Of a stretch of DNA of 31,822 nt, positions 22,972 through 31,440 are shown piece by piece; the first letter of the stretch is position 1; the number at the start of each line of letters is the position of its first letter. The notes below the pieces were generated by a model. It did no database searches and was not told where the DNA came from. It saw nothing but the letters and a program-made list of their open reading frames with translations. Made by a program: the position numbers and the translations under genes. The stretch is from JBQTIP01 sp052388025 (GTDB lineage Bacteria; Actinomycetota; UBA4738; HRBIN12), in contig JBQTIP010000060.1 of assembly GCA_052388025.1 (NCBI GenBank), positions 1 through 31,822 on the forward strand. Reading direction: 5' to 3'.

Positions 22972-24713
22972 AGGTCACCGGCGCGCAGGCGCTGTTCAAG
23001 GCGCTCGAGGGCGAGGGCGTCGAGGTCATCTTCGGGATCCCCGGCGGCGCGATCCTCCCAGCGTACGATCCACTGCTCGATTCTTCGATCCGCCACGTCC
23101 TTTGCCGCCACGAGCAGGGCGCGGGCCACGCGGCGGAGGGCTACGCGCACGCCACCGGCCGGACCGGCGTGTGCATGGCCACCTCGGGCCCCGGCGGCTG
23201 CAACCTCGTCACCGCGCTCGCCGACGCGAAGATGGACTCCGTCCCGATCGTGGCGATCACCGGCCAGGTCCCATCTCCCGTGGTGGGCAACGACGCCTTC
23301 CAGGAGGCCGACATCACGGGCATCACGATGCCGATCACCAAGCACAACATGCTGGTGACGGATCCGGGCGAGATCGCGAACGCCGTTCGCGAGGCCTTCC
23401 ACATCGCGAGCACGGGCCGCCCCGGCCCCGTGCTGGTCGACATCCCGAAGGACGTGCTGATCGCGGAGACCACCTGGAGGTGGCCGGCCTCGGTCGACCT
23501 TCCGGGCTACAGGCCCACGGTCAAGGGCAACCAGCGGCAGGTCCGCGAGGCGGTGAAGTTCGTCATGAGGTCGCGGCGGCCGGTGCTGTACGTCGGGGGC
23601 GGCGTGCTGAAGGCCGACGCGACCAAGGAGCTGTACAAGCTTGCGACCGAAGGCAACCTGCCGGTCATCACCACGCTGATGGCCCGCGGGGCGTTCCCCG
23701 ACTCGCACCGCCTCGGCCTCGGGATGCCGGGGATGCACGGGCGCTACACGGCCGTCACCGCGATGCAGAAGGCCGATCTGCTGGTCTCGCTCGGAGCGCG
23801 GTTCGACGACCGCGTCACCGGCCAGCTCGCCACCTTCGCTCCTCACGCCAAGGTCATCCACGTCGACATCGACCCGGCCGAGATCGGCAAGAACCGAGCG
23901 GCCGACGTGCCGATCGTCGGCGACGCGAAGGACGTCATCGGCAGGATGGCGGCGGAGCTCGCGAGGCAGCAGGAGGAGCACGGCGGGCCGCCCGACCGCT
24001 CCGAATGGCTGAAGACCCTCGAGACCTGGCAGGAGAAGTACCCGCTCCGCTACGAGCAGGAGGACGACGGCCCGCTGAAGCCGCAGTTCGCGATCGAGCG
24101 CCTCTACGAGCACGCGAAGGACTCGATCGTGGTGGCCGGCGTCGGCCAGCACCAGATGTGGGCCTCGCAGTTCTGGAAGTTCGAGCGCCCGCGCACCTGG
24201 ATCAACTCGGGCGGACTGGGGACGATGGGCTTCGCCGTCCCGGCGGCGCTCGGGGCCGCCACCGGCAGGCCCGACGAGCGCGTCATCGCGATCGACGGCG
24301 ACGGCTGCTTCCAGATGACGGCCCAGGAGCTCGCCACGTCGACGACGGAGAAGATCCCCTTCATCACCGCCATCATCAACAACGCCTACCTCGGCATGGT
24401 TCGCCAGTGGCAGGAGCTCTTCTACAAGGAGCGCTACTCGCAGGTCTACCTCAGCCACGACGTCCCGGACTACGTGAAGCTCGCGGAGGCCTACGGCGCG
24501 GTCGGCCTGCGGGCCGAGCACCCGGACGAGGTCGACAACGTGATCGAGAAGGCCCTCTCGGTGCATGACCGGAGCGTCGTCATCGACTTCCGCTGCGACT
24601 CGCAGGAGATGTGCTTCCCGATGGTCCCGGCCGGCGCGTCGAACGACGACATCATCATCGGCCCGGAGGGCCTGCGGCCGGTGGAGGATCCCGCGGAGGC
24701 GCCGATCGCATGA
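22968..24713 (+). CDS. ilvB: Acetolactate synthase, large catalytic subunit
   Basis: A 581-residue ThDP enzyme. It joins two pyruvates to acetolactate, or pyruvate and 2-ketobutyrate to acetohydroxybutyrate, the first common step of branched-chain synthesis. The FGIPGGAILPAYD opening is typical. E49 in CRHEQGAGHAAEGYA activates the ThDP ring, and GDG (444-446) with NN about 27 residues later binds the diphosphate and metal. The central FAD/ADP-binding domain and the LVSLGARFDDRVTGQ segment match biosynthetic AHAS rather than pyruvate oxidase. GTG 22968 overlaps the small upstream gene by 4 nt and has GAGGAGG before it. The next gene, ilvN, overlaps by 4 nt. Confidence 0.97.
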   Translation: MKVTGAQALFKALEGEGVEVIFGIPGGAILPAYDPLLDSSIRHVLCRHEQGAGHAAEGYAHATGRTGVCMATSGPGGCNLVTALADAKMDSVPIVAITGQVPSPVVGNDAFQEADITGITMPITKHNMLVTDPGEIANAVREAFHIASTGRPGPVLVDIPKDVLIAETTWRWPASVDLPGYRPTVKGNQRQVREAVKFVMRSRRPVLYVGGGVLKADATKELYKLATEGNLPVITTLMARGAFPDSHRLGLGMPGMHGRYTAVTAMQKADLLVSLGARFDDRVTGQLATFAPHAKVIHVDIDPAEIGKNRAADVPIVGDAKDVIGRMAAELARQQEEHGGPPDRSEWLKTLETWQEKYPLRYEQEDDGPLKPQFAIERLYEHAKDSIVVAGVGQHQMWASQFWKFERPRTWINSGGLGTMGFAVPAALGAATGRPDERVIAIDGDGCFQMTAQELATSTTEKIPFITAIINNAYLGMVRQWQELFYKERYSQVYLSHDVPDYVKLAEAYGAVGLRAEHPDEVDNVIEKALSVHDRSVVIDFRCDSQEMCFPMVPAGASNDDIIIGPEGLRPVEDPAEAPIA

Positions 24714-25282
24714 GTGCCCAAGGCCTTCACACGCTCTCCGTGCTGGTCGAGGACAAGCCGGGCGTCCTGACCCGCGTGGCCGGGTTGTTCGCCGCGCGCG
24801 GGTTCAACATCGATTCGCTGGCCGTCGGACCCACGGAGGAGCCGGGCCTCTCGCGCATGACGATCGTCGTGAACGTCGAGAAGAAGCCGCTGGAGCAGGT
24901 CACCAAGCAGCTCAACAAGCTGATCAACGTCATCAAGATCCTCGAACACGATCCCGGCGATGCCGTCGAGCGCGAGCTGATGCTGGTCAAGGTCCGTGCC
25001 GAGGGGGAGGCGAGGGCGAGGATCATGGAGATCGCCGACGTGTTCCGCGTCCGCGTCCTCGACGTCACTCACGAGACGCTCACGATCGAAGCCACCGGCA
25101 CGCCGGACAAGATGGAAGCGCTCTGCGCGCTGCTCGGCGACTTCGGCATCGTCGAGCTGGCCCGGACGGGGCGCGTCGCGCTCGCGCGGGGGAACCGCGG
25201 CATCCGCGAGCGGGTGCTGCGCGCCGCGCGGCCCGTCGCGGCGACGGGCGGGGGCGACGAGTACACCGGCGGAGGGGTTTAG
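24710..25282 (+). CDS. ilvN: Acetolactate synthase, small regulatory subunit
   Basis: A 190-residue regulatory subunit, close to the usual 160-190. An N-terminal ACT domain (HTLSVLVEDKPGVLTRVAGL, then FNIDSLAVGPTEEPGLSRMT) normally binds valine for feedback inhibition. KQLNKLINVIKI follows, and then a C-terminal ALS_ss_C domain with ERELMLVKV and TGTPDKMEALCALL. It activates and feedback-regulates IlvB. The ATG overlaps the ilvB stop (ATGA). The tail after GIRERVLRAARP is a short low-complexity Gly-rich end. Confidence 0.96.
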   Translation: MSAQGLHTLSVLVEDKPGVLTRVAGLFAARGFNIDSLAVGPTEEPGLSRMTIVVNVEKKPLEQVTKQLNKLINVIKILEHDPGDAVERELMLVKVRAEGEARARIMEIADVFRVRVLDVTHETLTIEATGTPDKMEALCALLGDFGIVELARTGRVALARGNRGIRERVLRAARPVAATGGGDEYTGGGV

Positions 25283-25313
25283 GCTCCGGCCGCCACGACA
25301 CCTGGAGGAAGGC

Positions 25314-26327
25314 ATGGCCACGATCTACTACGAACGGGACGCGGACCGCTCCGCCCTGGAGGGCCGGCGGATCGCGGTCCTCGGCTACGGCAGCCAGGGG
25401 CACGCGCACGCGCTCAACCTGAAGGACTCCGGGTTCGACGTACGCGTGGGGCTTCGCAAGGGGTCGAGGTCCTGGCCGGCCGCGGAAGGGGCCGGCCTTC
25501 CCGTGGTGGAAACCGCCGAGGCCGTGAAGCAGGCAGATGTGGTCATGATGCTGCTGCCCGACACGGCGCAGTCCGCGGCCTACGAGACCGACGTGGCCCC
25601 ACACCTGGAGCCCGGCGACATGCTGATGTTCGCCCACGGGTTCAACATCCACTTCGGGCAGATCGCGCCGCCCGAGGACGTCGACGTGACGATGATCGCC
25701 CCGAAAGGACCTGGGCACCTCCTCAGGCGTACCTATGAGCAGGGGATCGGGACGCCGGCCCTCGTCGCCGTCCACCGGGACGCCACCGGGAAGGCGCTCG
25801 CCCAAGCGCTCGCGTACGCGCAGGGGATCGGCGTTACCCGCGCCGGGCTGATCGAGACGACGTTCAAGGAGGAGACCGAGACCGACCTGTTCGGCGAGCA
25901 GACGGTCCTCTGCGGCGGCGCGACCGCGCTGGTGCAGGCCGGTTTCGAGACGCTCGTCGCGGCCGGCTACCAGCCCGAGATCGCGTACTTCGAGTGCCTC
26001 CACGAGCTGAAGCTGATCGTCGACCTCATGTACGAGGGCGGCATGAGCTGGATGCGGTACTCGATCTCGGACACCGCAGAGTACGGCGACTACACGCGGG
26101 GCTCGCGCGTGGTCGACGAGGAGGTCCGCGCCGAGATGCGTCGGATCCTCGACGAGATCCAGAGCGGGCAGTTCGCCAAGGAGTGGATCACCGAGGCCGG
26201 GGACGGCTTCCCGAACTTCCGGCGACTTAGGGGCGAGGCGCGCACGTCCGACCTCGAGCAGGTGGGACGCGAGCTGCGCCGGATGATGCCCTGGCTGGAG
26301 TCCGAGAAGAAGGTGGTCCCAGAATGA
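25314..26327 (+). CDS. ilvC: Ketol-acid reductoisomerase (class I)
   Basis: A 337-residue class I (short) enzyme. It isomerises and reduces acetolactate or acetohydroxybutyrate to the dihydroxy acid with NAD(P)H and two Mg ions. The Rossmann motif GYGSQGHAHALNL is at about residues 24-36. VGLRKGSRSW contains the cofactor-phosphate-binding loop with Arg and Ser, typical of NADPH preference. The all-helical knot domain has EETETDLFGEQTVLCGG and MSWMRYSISDTAEYGDY with the metal-binding acids. ATG 25314 follows TGGAGGAAGG and lies 31 nt after ilvN. Its stop overlaps the leuA ATG by 4 nt. Confidence 0.97.
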   Translation: MATIYYERDADRSALEGRRIAVLGYGSQGHAHALNLKDSGFDVRVGLRKGSRSWPAAEGAGLPVVETAEAVKQADVVMMLLPDTAQSAAYETDVAPHLEPGDMLMFAHGFNIHFGQIAPPEDVDVTMIAPKGPGHLLRRTYEQGIGTPALVAVHRDATGKALAQALAYAQGIGVTRAGLIETTFKEETETDLFGEQTVLCGGATALVQAGFETLVAAGYQPEIAYFECLHELKLIVDLMYEGGMSWMRYSISDTAEYGDYTRGSRVVDEEVRAEMRRILDEIQSGQFAKEWITEAGDGFPNFRRLRGEARTSDLEQVGRELRRMMPWLESEKKVVPE

Positions 26328-27862
26328 GCGACGCAGACGTAGTACGGATCTTCGACACCACCCTCCGCGACGGGGAGCAGGCCCCCGGGATAGCCCTGAC
26401 CCGGCCCGAGAAGGTCGAGATCGCCGAGCAGCTCGGGCGTCTCTCCGTCGACGTCATCGAGGCCGGGTTCCCTATCTCGAGCGAGGGGGAGTTCGGGGCG
26501 GTTCGCGAGATCGCCTCGAGCGTCCGTGGCCCGGTCATAGCGGCCCTCGCTCGCGTGACCCCCGGCGACATCGAGCGCTCGGCGGAGGCGCTGAAGGGCG
26601 CCGATCGGTGGCGGATCCACGTCTTCGTCTCCACGAGCGAGATCCACATGCGGGACATGCTCCGGATGTCGAACGACCAGGTCCTTCAGGCTATCCGCGA
26701 GGGGGTGTCGCTCGCCGTCGGCTACACGGACGACGTCGAGTTCTCGGCCCAGGACGCCACGCGCACCGAGCTCGGCTTCCTGCTCGAGTGCTTCCGCGTG
26801 GCGGTCGAGGCTGGTGCGACGACAATCAACGTGCCCGACACCGTCGGCTATGCCATGCCGCACGAGTTCGGAGAGCTGGTGCGGGTGGTGCGAGAGTCGG
26901 CGCCCGACCACGTCGTCGTCTCGACCCATTGCCACAACGACCTCGGCCTCGCGGTGGCGAACTCGCTCGCCGGCATCGTGAACGGCGCGCGCCAGATCGA
27001 GGTCGCGGTGAACGGCATCGGCGAGCGGGCCGGCAACTGCTCGATGGAGGAGGTGGCGATGATCGTCGCGACGCGGGGCGAGTCCCTTGGCGTGCGGCAT
27101 GGGTTGAACCTGCGGGAGATCGTCCGGACCTCGCGCCTGGTCTCCATGACGACCGGCTACGCGGTCCAGCCGAACAAGGCAGTGGTGGGCTCCAGCGCCT
27201 TCGCCCACGAGTCGGGCATCCACCAGCACGGTGTCCTGATGAACGCCGCGACCTACGAGATCATGGATCCCACCGAGATCGGCCTGGAGGGCAACCGGCT
27301 GGTGCTCGGCAAGCACTCCGGCCGCCACGCCTTCTCCGACGCCCTCTCGAAGATCGGCTACGAGCTGGAGAAGGAGCACCTCGACCGCGCGTTCGTTCGG
27401 TTCAAGGAGCTGGCGGACCGGAAGATTCAGCTGACCGACAAGGACCTGGAGGCCATCGTCGCCGAGGAGCTCGGCGCCGCGGAGCGGGACTTCCTTCTCC
27501 TCGAGTCGCTCCAGATCGCAGGCGGCACGCACCTGTCGCCGACGGCGACCGTGCGCCTCCGGCGGGGAGATGAGGTGATCGAGGAGTCCGCCCTCGGCGA
27601 CGGCATGATCGATGCGGCGTGCGGAGCGATCCAGCGGGCTGCCGGTGTGGAGGCGCGGCTCGTGACCTTCAACGTCTCGTCGGTCACCGCGGGGAGCGAC
27701 GCGCTCGGCGACGTCGTCGTGCAGCTAGACGTCGACGGCCGCCGGGTGACCGGCCGGGGCGTGTCGGTGGACGTCGTGGAGGCCTCCGCACGCGCGTACC
27801 TCGCGGCGATCAACCGGGCGCTCCAGGTACAGGCGGGCGAGCCGGCAGAGGCCACTCCGTGA
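26324..27862 (+). CDS. leuA: 2-isopropylmalate synthase
   Basis: A 512-residue synthase that condenses acetyl-CoA with 2-ketoisovalerate, the first leucine-specific step. The TIM-barrel catalytic domain holds FDTTLRDGEQAPG (R15, D16, metal-binding D16) and STHCHNDLGLAVANSLAGI (metal-binding H202 and H204). HESGIHQHGVL lies in the linker subdomain. A C-terminal LeuA dimerisation/regulatory domain (about 385-505), normally responsible for leucine feedback, is complete. The length fits the bacterial LeuA type 1. ATGA and GTGA overlaps couple it to ilvC and leuB. Citramalate synthase activity is less likely because a separate cimA follows. Confidence 0.93.
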   Translation: MSDADVVRIFDTTLRDGEQAPGIALTRPEKVEIAEQLGRLSVDVIEAGFPISSEGEFGAVREIASSVRGPVIAALARVTPGDIERSAEALKGADRWRIHVFVSTSEIHMRDMLRMSNDQVLQAIREGVSLAVGYTDDVEFSAQDATRTELGFLLECFRVAVEAGATTINVPDTVGYAMPHEFGELVRVVRESAPDHVVVSTHCHNDLGLAVANSLAGIVNGARQIEVAVNGIGERAGNCSMEEVAMIVATRGESLGVRHGLNLREIVRTSRLVSMTTGYAVQPNKAVVGSSAFAHESGIHQHGVLMNAATYEIMDPTEIGLEGNRLVLGKHSGRHAFSDALSKIGYELEKEHLDRAFVRFKELADRKIQLTDKDLEAIVAEELGAAERDFLLLESLQIAGGTHLSPTATVRLRRGDEVIEESALGDGMIDAACGAIQRAAGVEARLVTFNVSSVTAGSDALGDVVVQLDVDGRRVTGRGVSVDVVEASARAYLAAINRALQVQAGEPAEATP

Positions 27863-28917
27863 CGGGACGCCCATACCGGGTCGGGGTCCTGCCTGGCGAC
27901 GGCACCGGGCCCGAGGTGGTTCGCGAGGGGCTGAAGGTCCTCGAGGCGGTTCGAGACGGCTTCGACGTCGACCTCGCGCCGTACGACCTCGGCGGCGAGC
28001 GGTACCTGCGCACGGGCGAAGTCCTTCCGGACCCCGTGCTCGACGAGCTGCGGGGGCTGGACGCGATCTACCTCGGGGCGGTGGGTCACGCGGACGTGCC
28101 GCCGGGCGTGCTGGAGCGCGGCCTGCTGCTGCGGATCCGGTTCGAGCTCGACCAGTACATCAACCTCCGGCCGGTCAGGCGGTATCCGGGCGTGGAGACT
28201 CTCGTGCCCTCCCACGCCGAGGAGGACGTGGACTTCGTGGTGGTGCGGGAGAACTCCGAGGGCCTCTACGTGGGAGCCGGGGGGATCCACCGCAAGGGAA
28301 CCTCCGACGAGGTGGCCATCCAGGCCAGCCTGAACACGCGGCTGGGGGTGGAGCGGTGCGTCCGGTACGCGTTCGACCTGGCCGCGGGCCCCGACCGGCG
28401 CGGCCACGTGACGCTCGTGCACAAGACCAACGTGCTGAACCACGCGGGAGACCTGTGGGACCGGACCTTCAAGGAGGTCGCGCGCGACTACCCGGATGTC
28501 GGGACCGCGTACGTGCACGTCGATGCGGCCTGCATCTACTTCCTGGAGTCGCCGCAGCGCTTCGACGTGATCGTGACCGACAACATGTTCGGCGACATCA
28601 TCACGGACCTCGGGGCCGTGATCCAGGGCGGCATGGGGGTCGCCGCCGGCGGCAACATCAACCCGAACGGCGTCTCGATGTTCGAGCCGATCGGCGGCAC
28701 CGCGCCGGATCACGTGGGCAAGGGGACCATCAACCCGATCGCCGCCACCGCTGCGCTTCAGATGCTGCTCGAGAACCTCGGCGAGCCCGAGGCGGCTTCG
28801 CGCGTGGACGCCGGCATCCGGTTCGCCGTCACGAAGATGCACTCGATGCGGGCCGCCGAGATGGGCTACTCGACCTCCGAGGTCGGCGACCTGGTCGTCG
28901 AGGGAGCGACCCGATGA
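27859..28917 (+). CDS. leuB: 3-isopropylmalate dehydrogenase
   Basis: A 352-residue decarboxylating dehydrogenase of the isocitrate/isopropylmalate family. It carries GVLPGDGTGPEVVREG at the start, ERGLLLRIRFELDQYINLRP with substrate-binding arginines, VVRENSEGLYVG, THLVHKTN-like catalytic Lys region (VTLVHKTNVLNHAG) and the metal-binding DNMFGDIITDLGA. Its layout resembles mycobacterial LeuB. It oxidises 3-isopropylmalate, and in the citramalate pathway also 3-methylmalate, which fits its place between leuA and cimA. GTG 27859 overlaps the leuA stop; its stop overlaps cimA by 4 nt. Tartrate dehydrogenase-type relatives are a less likely alternative. Confidence 0.92.
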   Translation: MTGRPYRVGVLPGDGTGPEVVREGLKVLEAVRDGFDVDLAPYDLGGERYLRTGEVLPDPVLDELRGLDAIYLGAVGHADVPPGVLERGLLLRIRFELDQYINLRPVRRYPGVETLVPSHAEEDVDFVVVRENSEGLYVGAGGIHRKGTSDEVAIQASLNTRLGVERCVRYAFDLAAGPDRRGHVTLVHKTNVLNHAGDLWDRTFKEVARDYPDVGTAYVHVDAACIYFLESPQRFDVIVTDNMFGDIITDLGAVIQGGMGVAAGGNINPNGVSMFEPIGGTAPDHVGKGTINPIAATAALQMLLENLGEPEAASRVDAGIRFAVTKMHSMRAAEMGYSTSEVGDLVVEGATR

Positions 28918-30488
28918 AGGTCGAGCTGTACGACACCACGCTCCGCGACGGCGCGCAGCGGGCCGGGCTCTCGTACTCGATCGAGGACCGGCTGCGGGTC
29001 CTTCGCAAGCTGGACCAGCTCGGGTTCCCCTACGTCGAGGGCGGCTGGCCGGGAGCCAACCCGCGCGACACCGAGTTCTTCCGCCTGGCGACGAAGGAGA
29101 AGCTGCAGCACGCCACACTCACGGCCTTCGGTATGACGCGGAAGGCCGGCGAGCGAGCTGCGGAGAGCTCCGTGCTCCGCGACCTGCTCGACGCGGGCAC
29201 GGAGGTGGTGTGCCTGGTCGGGAAGTCGTGGGACCTTCACGTCACCGAGGCCCTCCGCACCGACCTGGAGGAGGGCATCGCGATGGTCGCGGACTCGATC
29301 CGTCACCTGCGGGCGGAGGGCCGGCGCGTCTTCTTCGACGCCGAGCACTTCTTCGACGGGTATCGCGAGAACCGCGACTTCGCGATGGCGGTGCTCTCAG
29401 CCGCGGAGGAGGCGGGGGCGGAGCGGCTCGTGCTCTGCGACACGAACGGCGGATCGCTCCCCGCCGGCGTCGCCCGCGTTGTGAAGGAGGTCGGCGAGCG
29501 GGCGAGCGTGCCGCTCGGCGTGCACGTCCACAACGACGCCGGATGCGCGGTCGCTAACTCGCTGGTCGCGGTCGAGGCCGGCGCGTTCCAGGTCCAGGGA
29601 ACCATCAACGGGTACGGGGAGCGGACCGGGAACGCGGACCTCGTGCCGATCGCGGCCGACCTGGCGCTCAAGATGGGCGCGGAGTGCCTGACGGACGGCT
29701 CCATCGGGCGCCTCACCGAGCTGGCGCACTACGTCGCCGAGGTGGCGAACATCGCGCCCGACTCGCACCAGCCCTACACTGGCCGCTACGCGTTCACGCA
29801 CAAGGCCGGCCTGCACACGTCGGGCGTCGCCAGGCTCACCGAGGCCTACGAGCACGTGCCGCCCGAGACCGTCGGCAACCACCGGGGCGTGGTGGCCTCC
29901 GACCTGGGCGGCAAGGCCACGCTCCTGATGAAGGCCGCCGAGTTCGGGTTCGACCTGCACGATGCGGCCATCCCTCGGTTGCTCGCCGAGCTGAAAGAGC
30001 GCGAGGCCCGCGGCTACACGTTCGAGGTGGCCGACGCCTCGCTCGAGCTGCTGATGCGCCGGAACGACGGCTGGGAGCAGCCGTTCTTCGAGGTCGAGAG
30101 CTTCCGCGTGCACGTCGAGCAGCGCGGGAAGGACCCCGCTCTCGCGGAGGCCACCGTGAAGGTGAGGACGAATGGCGACCGCCACATCGCCACCGCCGAG
30201 GGCCACGGCCCGGTCGGCGCGCTCGACAACGCGCTCCGAAAGGCCCTCGCCAACCAGTACCCGGAGCTCGACGAGATGACGCTCGAGGACTACCGCGTCC
30301 GCGTGCTGGACGAGAACATCGGCACCGGCGCGACGGTCCGCGTCCTGATCGACACCTCGAACGGACAGCGTGAGTGGACGACGGTCGGTGTCTCGGACAA
30401 CATCATCGAGGCTTCATGGGAGGCCTTGACGGACTCGCTCCTGTACGGGTTGTTGCACCCGAGGGACGATGCCGAAGCAGACGACTGA
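28914..30488 (+). CDS. cimA: (R)-citramalate synthase
   Basis: A 524-residue LeuA-family synthase. It has LYDTTLRDGAQRAGLSYS (R11, D12), GGWPGANPRDTEFF and HVHNDAGCAVANSLVAVEAG with the metal-binding histidines. A C-terminal LeuA dimerisation domain with SSNGxREW-like content (DTSNGQREWTTVGVSDNI) follows. The DGAQ and GGWPGANP motifs are those of CimA rather than LeuA. It condenses acetyl-CoA with pyruvate to citramalate, giving 2-ketobutyrate for isoleucine without threonine deaminase. The ATG overlaps the leuB stop (ATGA); its last 20 nt overlap the GNAT gene. This is the last biosynthetic gene of the operon. Confidence 0.93.
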   Translation: MKVELYDTTLRDGAQRAGLSYSIEDRLRVLRKLDQLGFPYVEGGWPGANPRDTEFFRLATKEKLQHATLTAFGMTRKAGERAAESSVLRDLLDAGTEVVCLVGKSWDLHVTEALRTDLEEGIAMVADSIRHLRAEGRRVFFDAEHFFDGYRENRDFAMAVLSAAEEAGAERLVLCDTNGGSLPAGVARVVKEVGERASVPLGVHVHNDAGCAVANSLVAVEAGAFQVQGTINGYGERTGNADLVPIAADLALKMGAECLTDGSIGRLTELAHYVAEVANIAPDSHQPYTGRYAFTHKAGLHTSGVARLTEAYEHVPPETVGNHRGVVASDLGGKATLLMKAAEFGFDLHDAAIPRLLAELKEREARGYTFEVADASLELLMRRNDGWEQPFFEVESFRVHVEQRGKDPALAEATVKVRTNGDRHIATAEGHGPVGALDNALRKALANQYPELDEMTLEDYRVRVLDENIGTGATVRVLIDTSNGQREWTTVGVSDNIIEASWEALTDSLLYGLLHPRDDAEADD

Positions 30489-31005
30489 GACGGCCCGGAT
30501 CCGCGACGCGCGGCCCGATGATGCGCGAGCCATCGCCGAGGTCCACGTTGCGTCATGGCGCTGGGGCTACCGCGAGCTTCTCTCCGAGGCGACGCTCGAC
30601 GCCCTATCGGTCGCGGACCGCGAGGCGATGTGGGCCGGATGGTTCGCGGAGCCGGAGCCGCTTGGCGAGCTGCTCGTGGCCGAGGTGGACGGGCGCGTGG
30701 TCGGATTCACGGGGTACGGCCCCTCGCGGGACGAAGACGCGTCCGAGAAGGTCGGCGAGGTCCGCACGATCTACCTGCTCGAGGAGGCGGCGGGCCGAGG
30801 GATCGGCCGCGCGCTCTTCACCGCAGCGGAGGAGCGCCTCCGGGCCCTCGGCTACGATCGCGCCACGCTGTGGGTCCTGGAGACGAACGAGCGAACGCGA
30901 CGGTTCTACGAGATCGCCGGGTGGAAGCCGGACGGCGCGACCACCACTGAGCGGGTGGACTGTGCGAACCTTCCCACGGTTCGCTACCGGGTGGAGCTCG
31001 CCTGA
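30469..31005 (+). CDS. GNAT-family N-acetyltransferase
   Basis: A 178-residue acetyltransferase. IRDARPDDARAIAEVHVASW is the usual GNAT opening. EVRTIYLLEEAAGRGIGRALF contains the acetyl-CoA pyrophosphate-binding R/Q-x-x-G-x-G/A loop (AGRGIG), and LWVLETNERTRRFYEIAGWKPDG is the typical last helix-strand segment. The acceptor substrate is unknown. The ATG at 30469 lies inside the end of cimA with GAGGG just upstream, so it is probably co-transcribed with the ilv-leu operon. A functional link to amino acid synthesis is not evident. Confidence 0.88.
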   Translation: MPKQTTETARIRDARPDDARAIAEVHVASWRWGYRELLSEATLDALSVADREAMWAGWFAEPEPLGELLVAEVDGRVVGFTGYGPSRDEDASEKVGEVRTIYLLEEAAGRGIGRALFTAAEERLRALGYDRATLWVLETNERTRRFYEIAGWKPDGATTTERVDCANLPTVRYRVELA

Positions 31006-31092
31006 GCAGCCGGTCCGGCGGAGGAAGGCGGTGAGCCCATAACGGATGCGTACTTCAGCCTGGGCCCCGACACGGGGGGCTCCGGGCGTTTC

Positions 31093-31440
31093 GTGGACCT
31101 CGAGGCGGACGTGCCGTTCATCGAGTTCCTGCCCGGACTCGGCTTCCGCCCGGTGCTCGGCCGGAACGTGATGGTCAACTTCGTGTACTTCGAGCCGAGA
31201 ACGGAGGCACCGCTTCACAGCCACGACGAGGAGCAGGTCGTCGTCGTGATCGACGGCGAGCTCGAGTTCGAGGCGGGCGGGGAGCGCAAGCTCATGCGCC
31301 GCGGGCAGGTCGCGGTGATCCCGTCCAACGTGCCCCACGCGGCGCGCACCTTCGACTCGCCGTGTTTCGAGGTCGACGTGTTCTGCCCACCGCGCCAAGC
31401 GCTCCTCGATCTCATGCGGGAGCGGGCGCCGGAGGCCTGA
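31093..31440 (+). CDS. Cupin-domain protein (start uncertain, possible frameshift)
   Basis: A small single-domain cupin of about 115 residues from the GTG at 31093. APLHSHDEEQVVVVIDGELEF is cupin motif 1 with metal-binding His/His/Glu, and GQVAVIPSNVPHAAR is motif 2 with the last His. The role is unknown. The coding frame clearly continues upstream to about 31039 (TDAYFSLGPDTGGSGRF reads like real protein) but reaches only an ATA. A GTG at 31031 with a perfect GGAGG 6 nt upstream is out of frame by one base. The true start is therefore probably 31031 with one base missing in the CCC run at 31036-31038, or a rare ATA. The stop overlaps the SDR ATG by 1 nt. Confidence 0.75.
   Translation: MDLEADVPFIEFLPGLGFRPVLGRNVMVNFVYFEPRTEAPLHSHDEEQVVVVIDGELEFEAGGERKLMRRGQVAVIPSNVPHAARTFDSPCFEVDVFCPPRQALLDLMRERAPEA

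Noticed and set aside
22794..24566. 590-codon minus-strand open frame across ilvB
   Set aside because: It is an antisense shadow of ilvB. The Asp/Arg/Leu-rich translation shows no family features.
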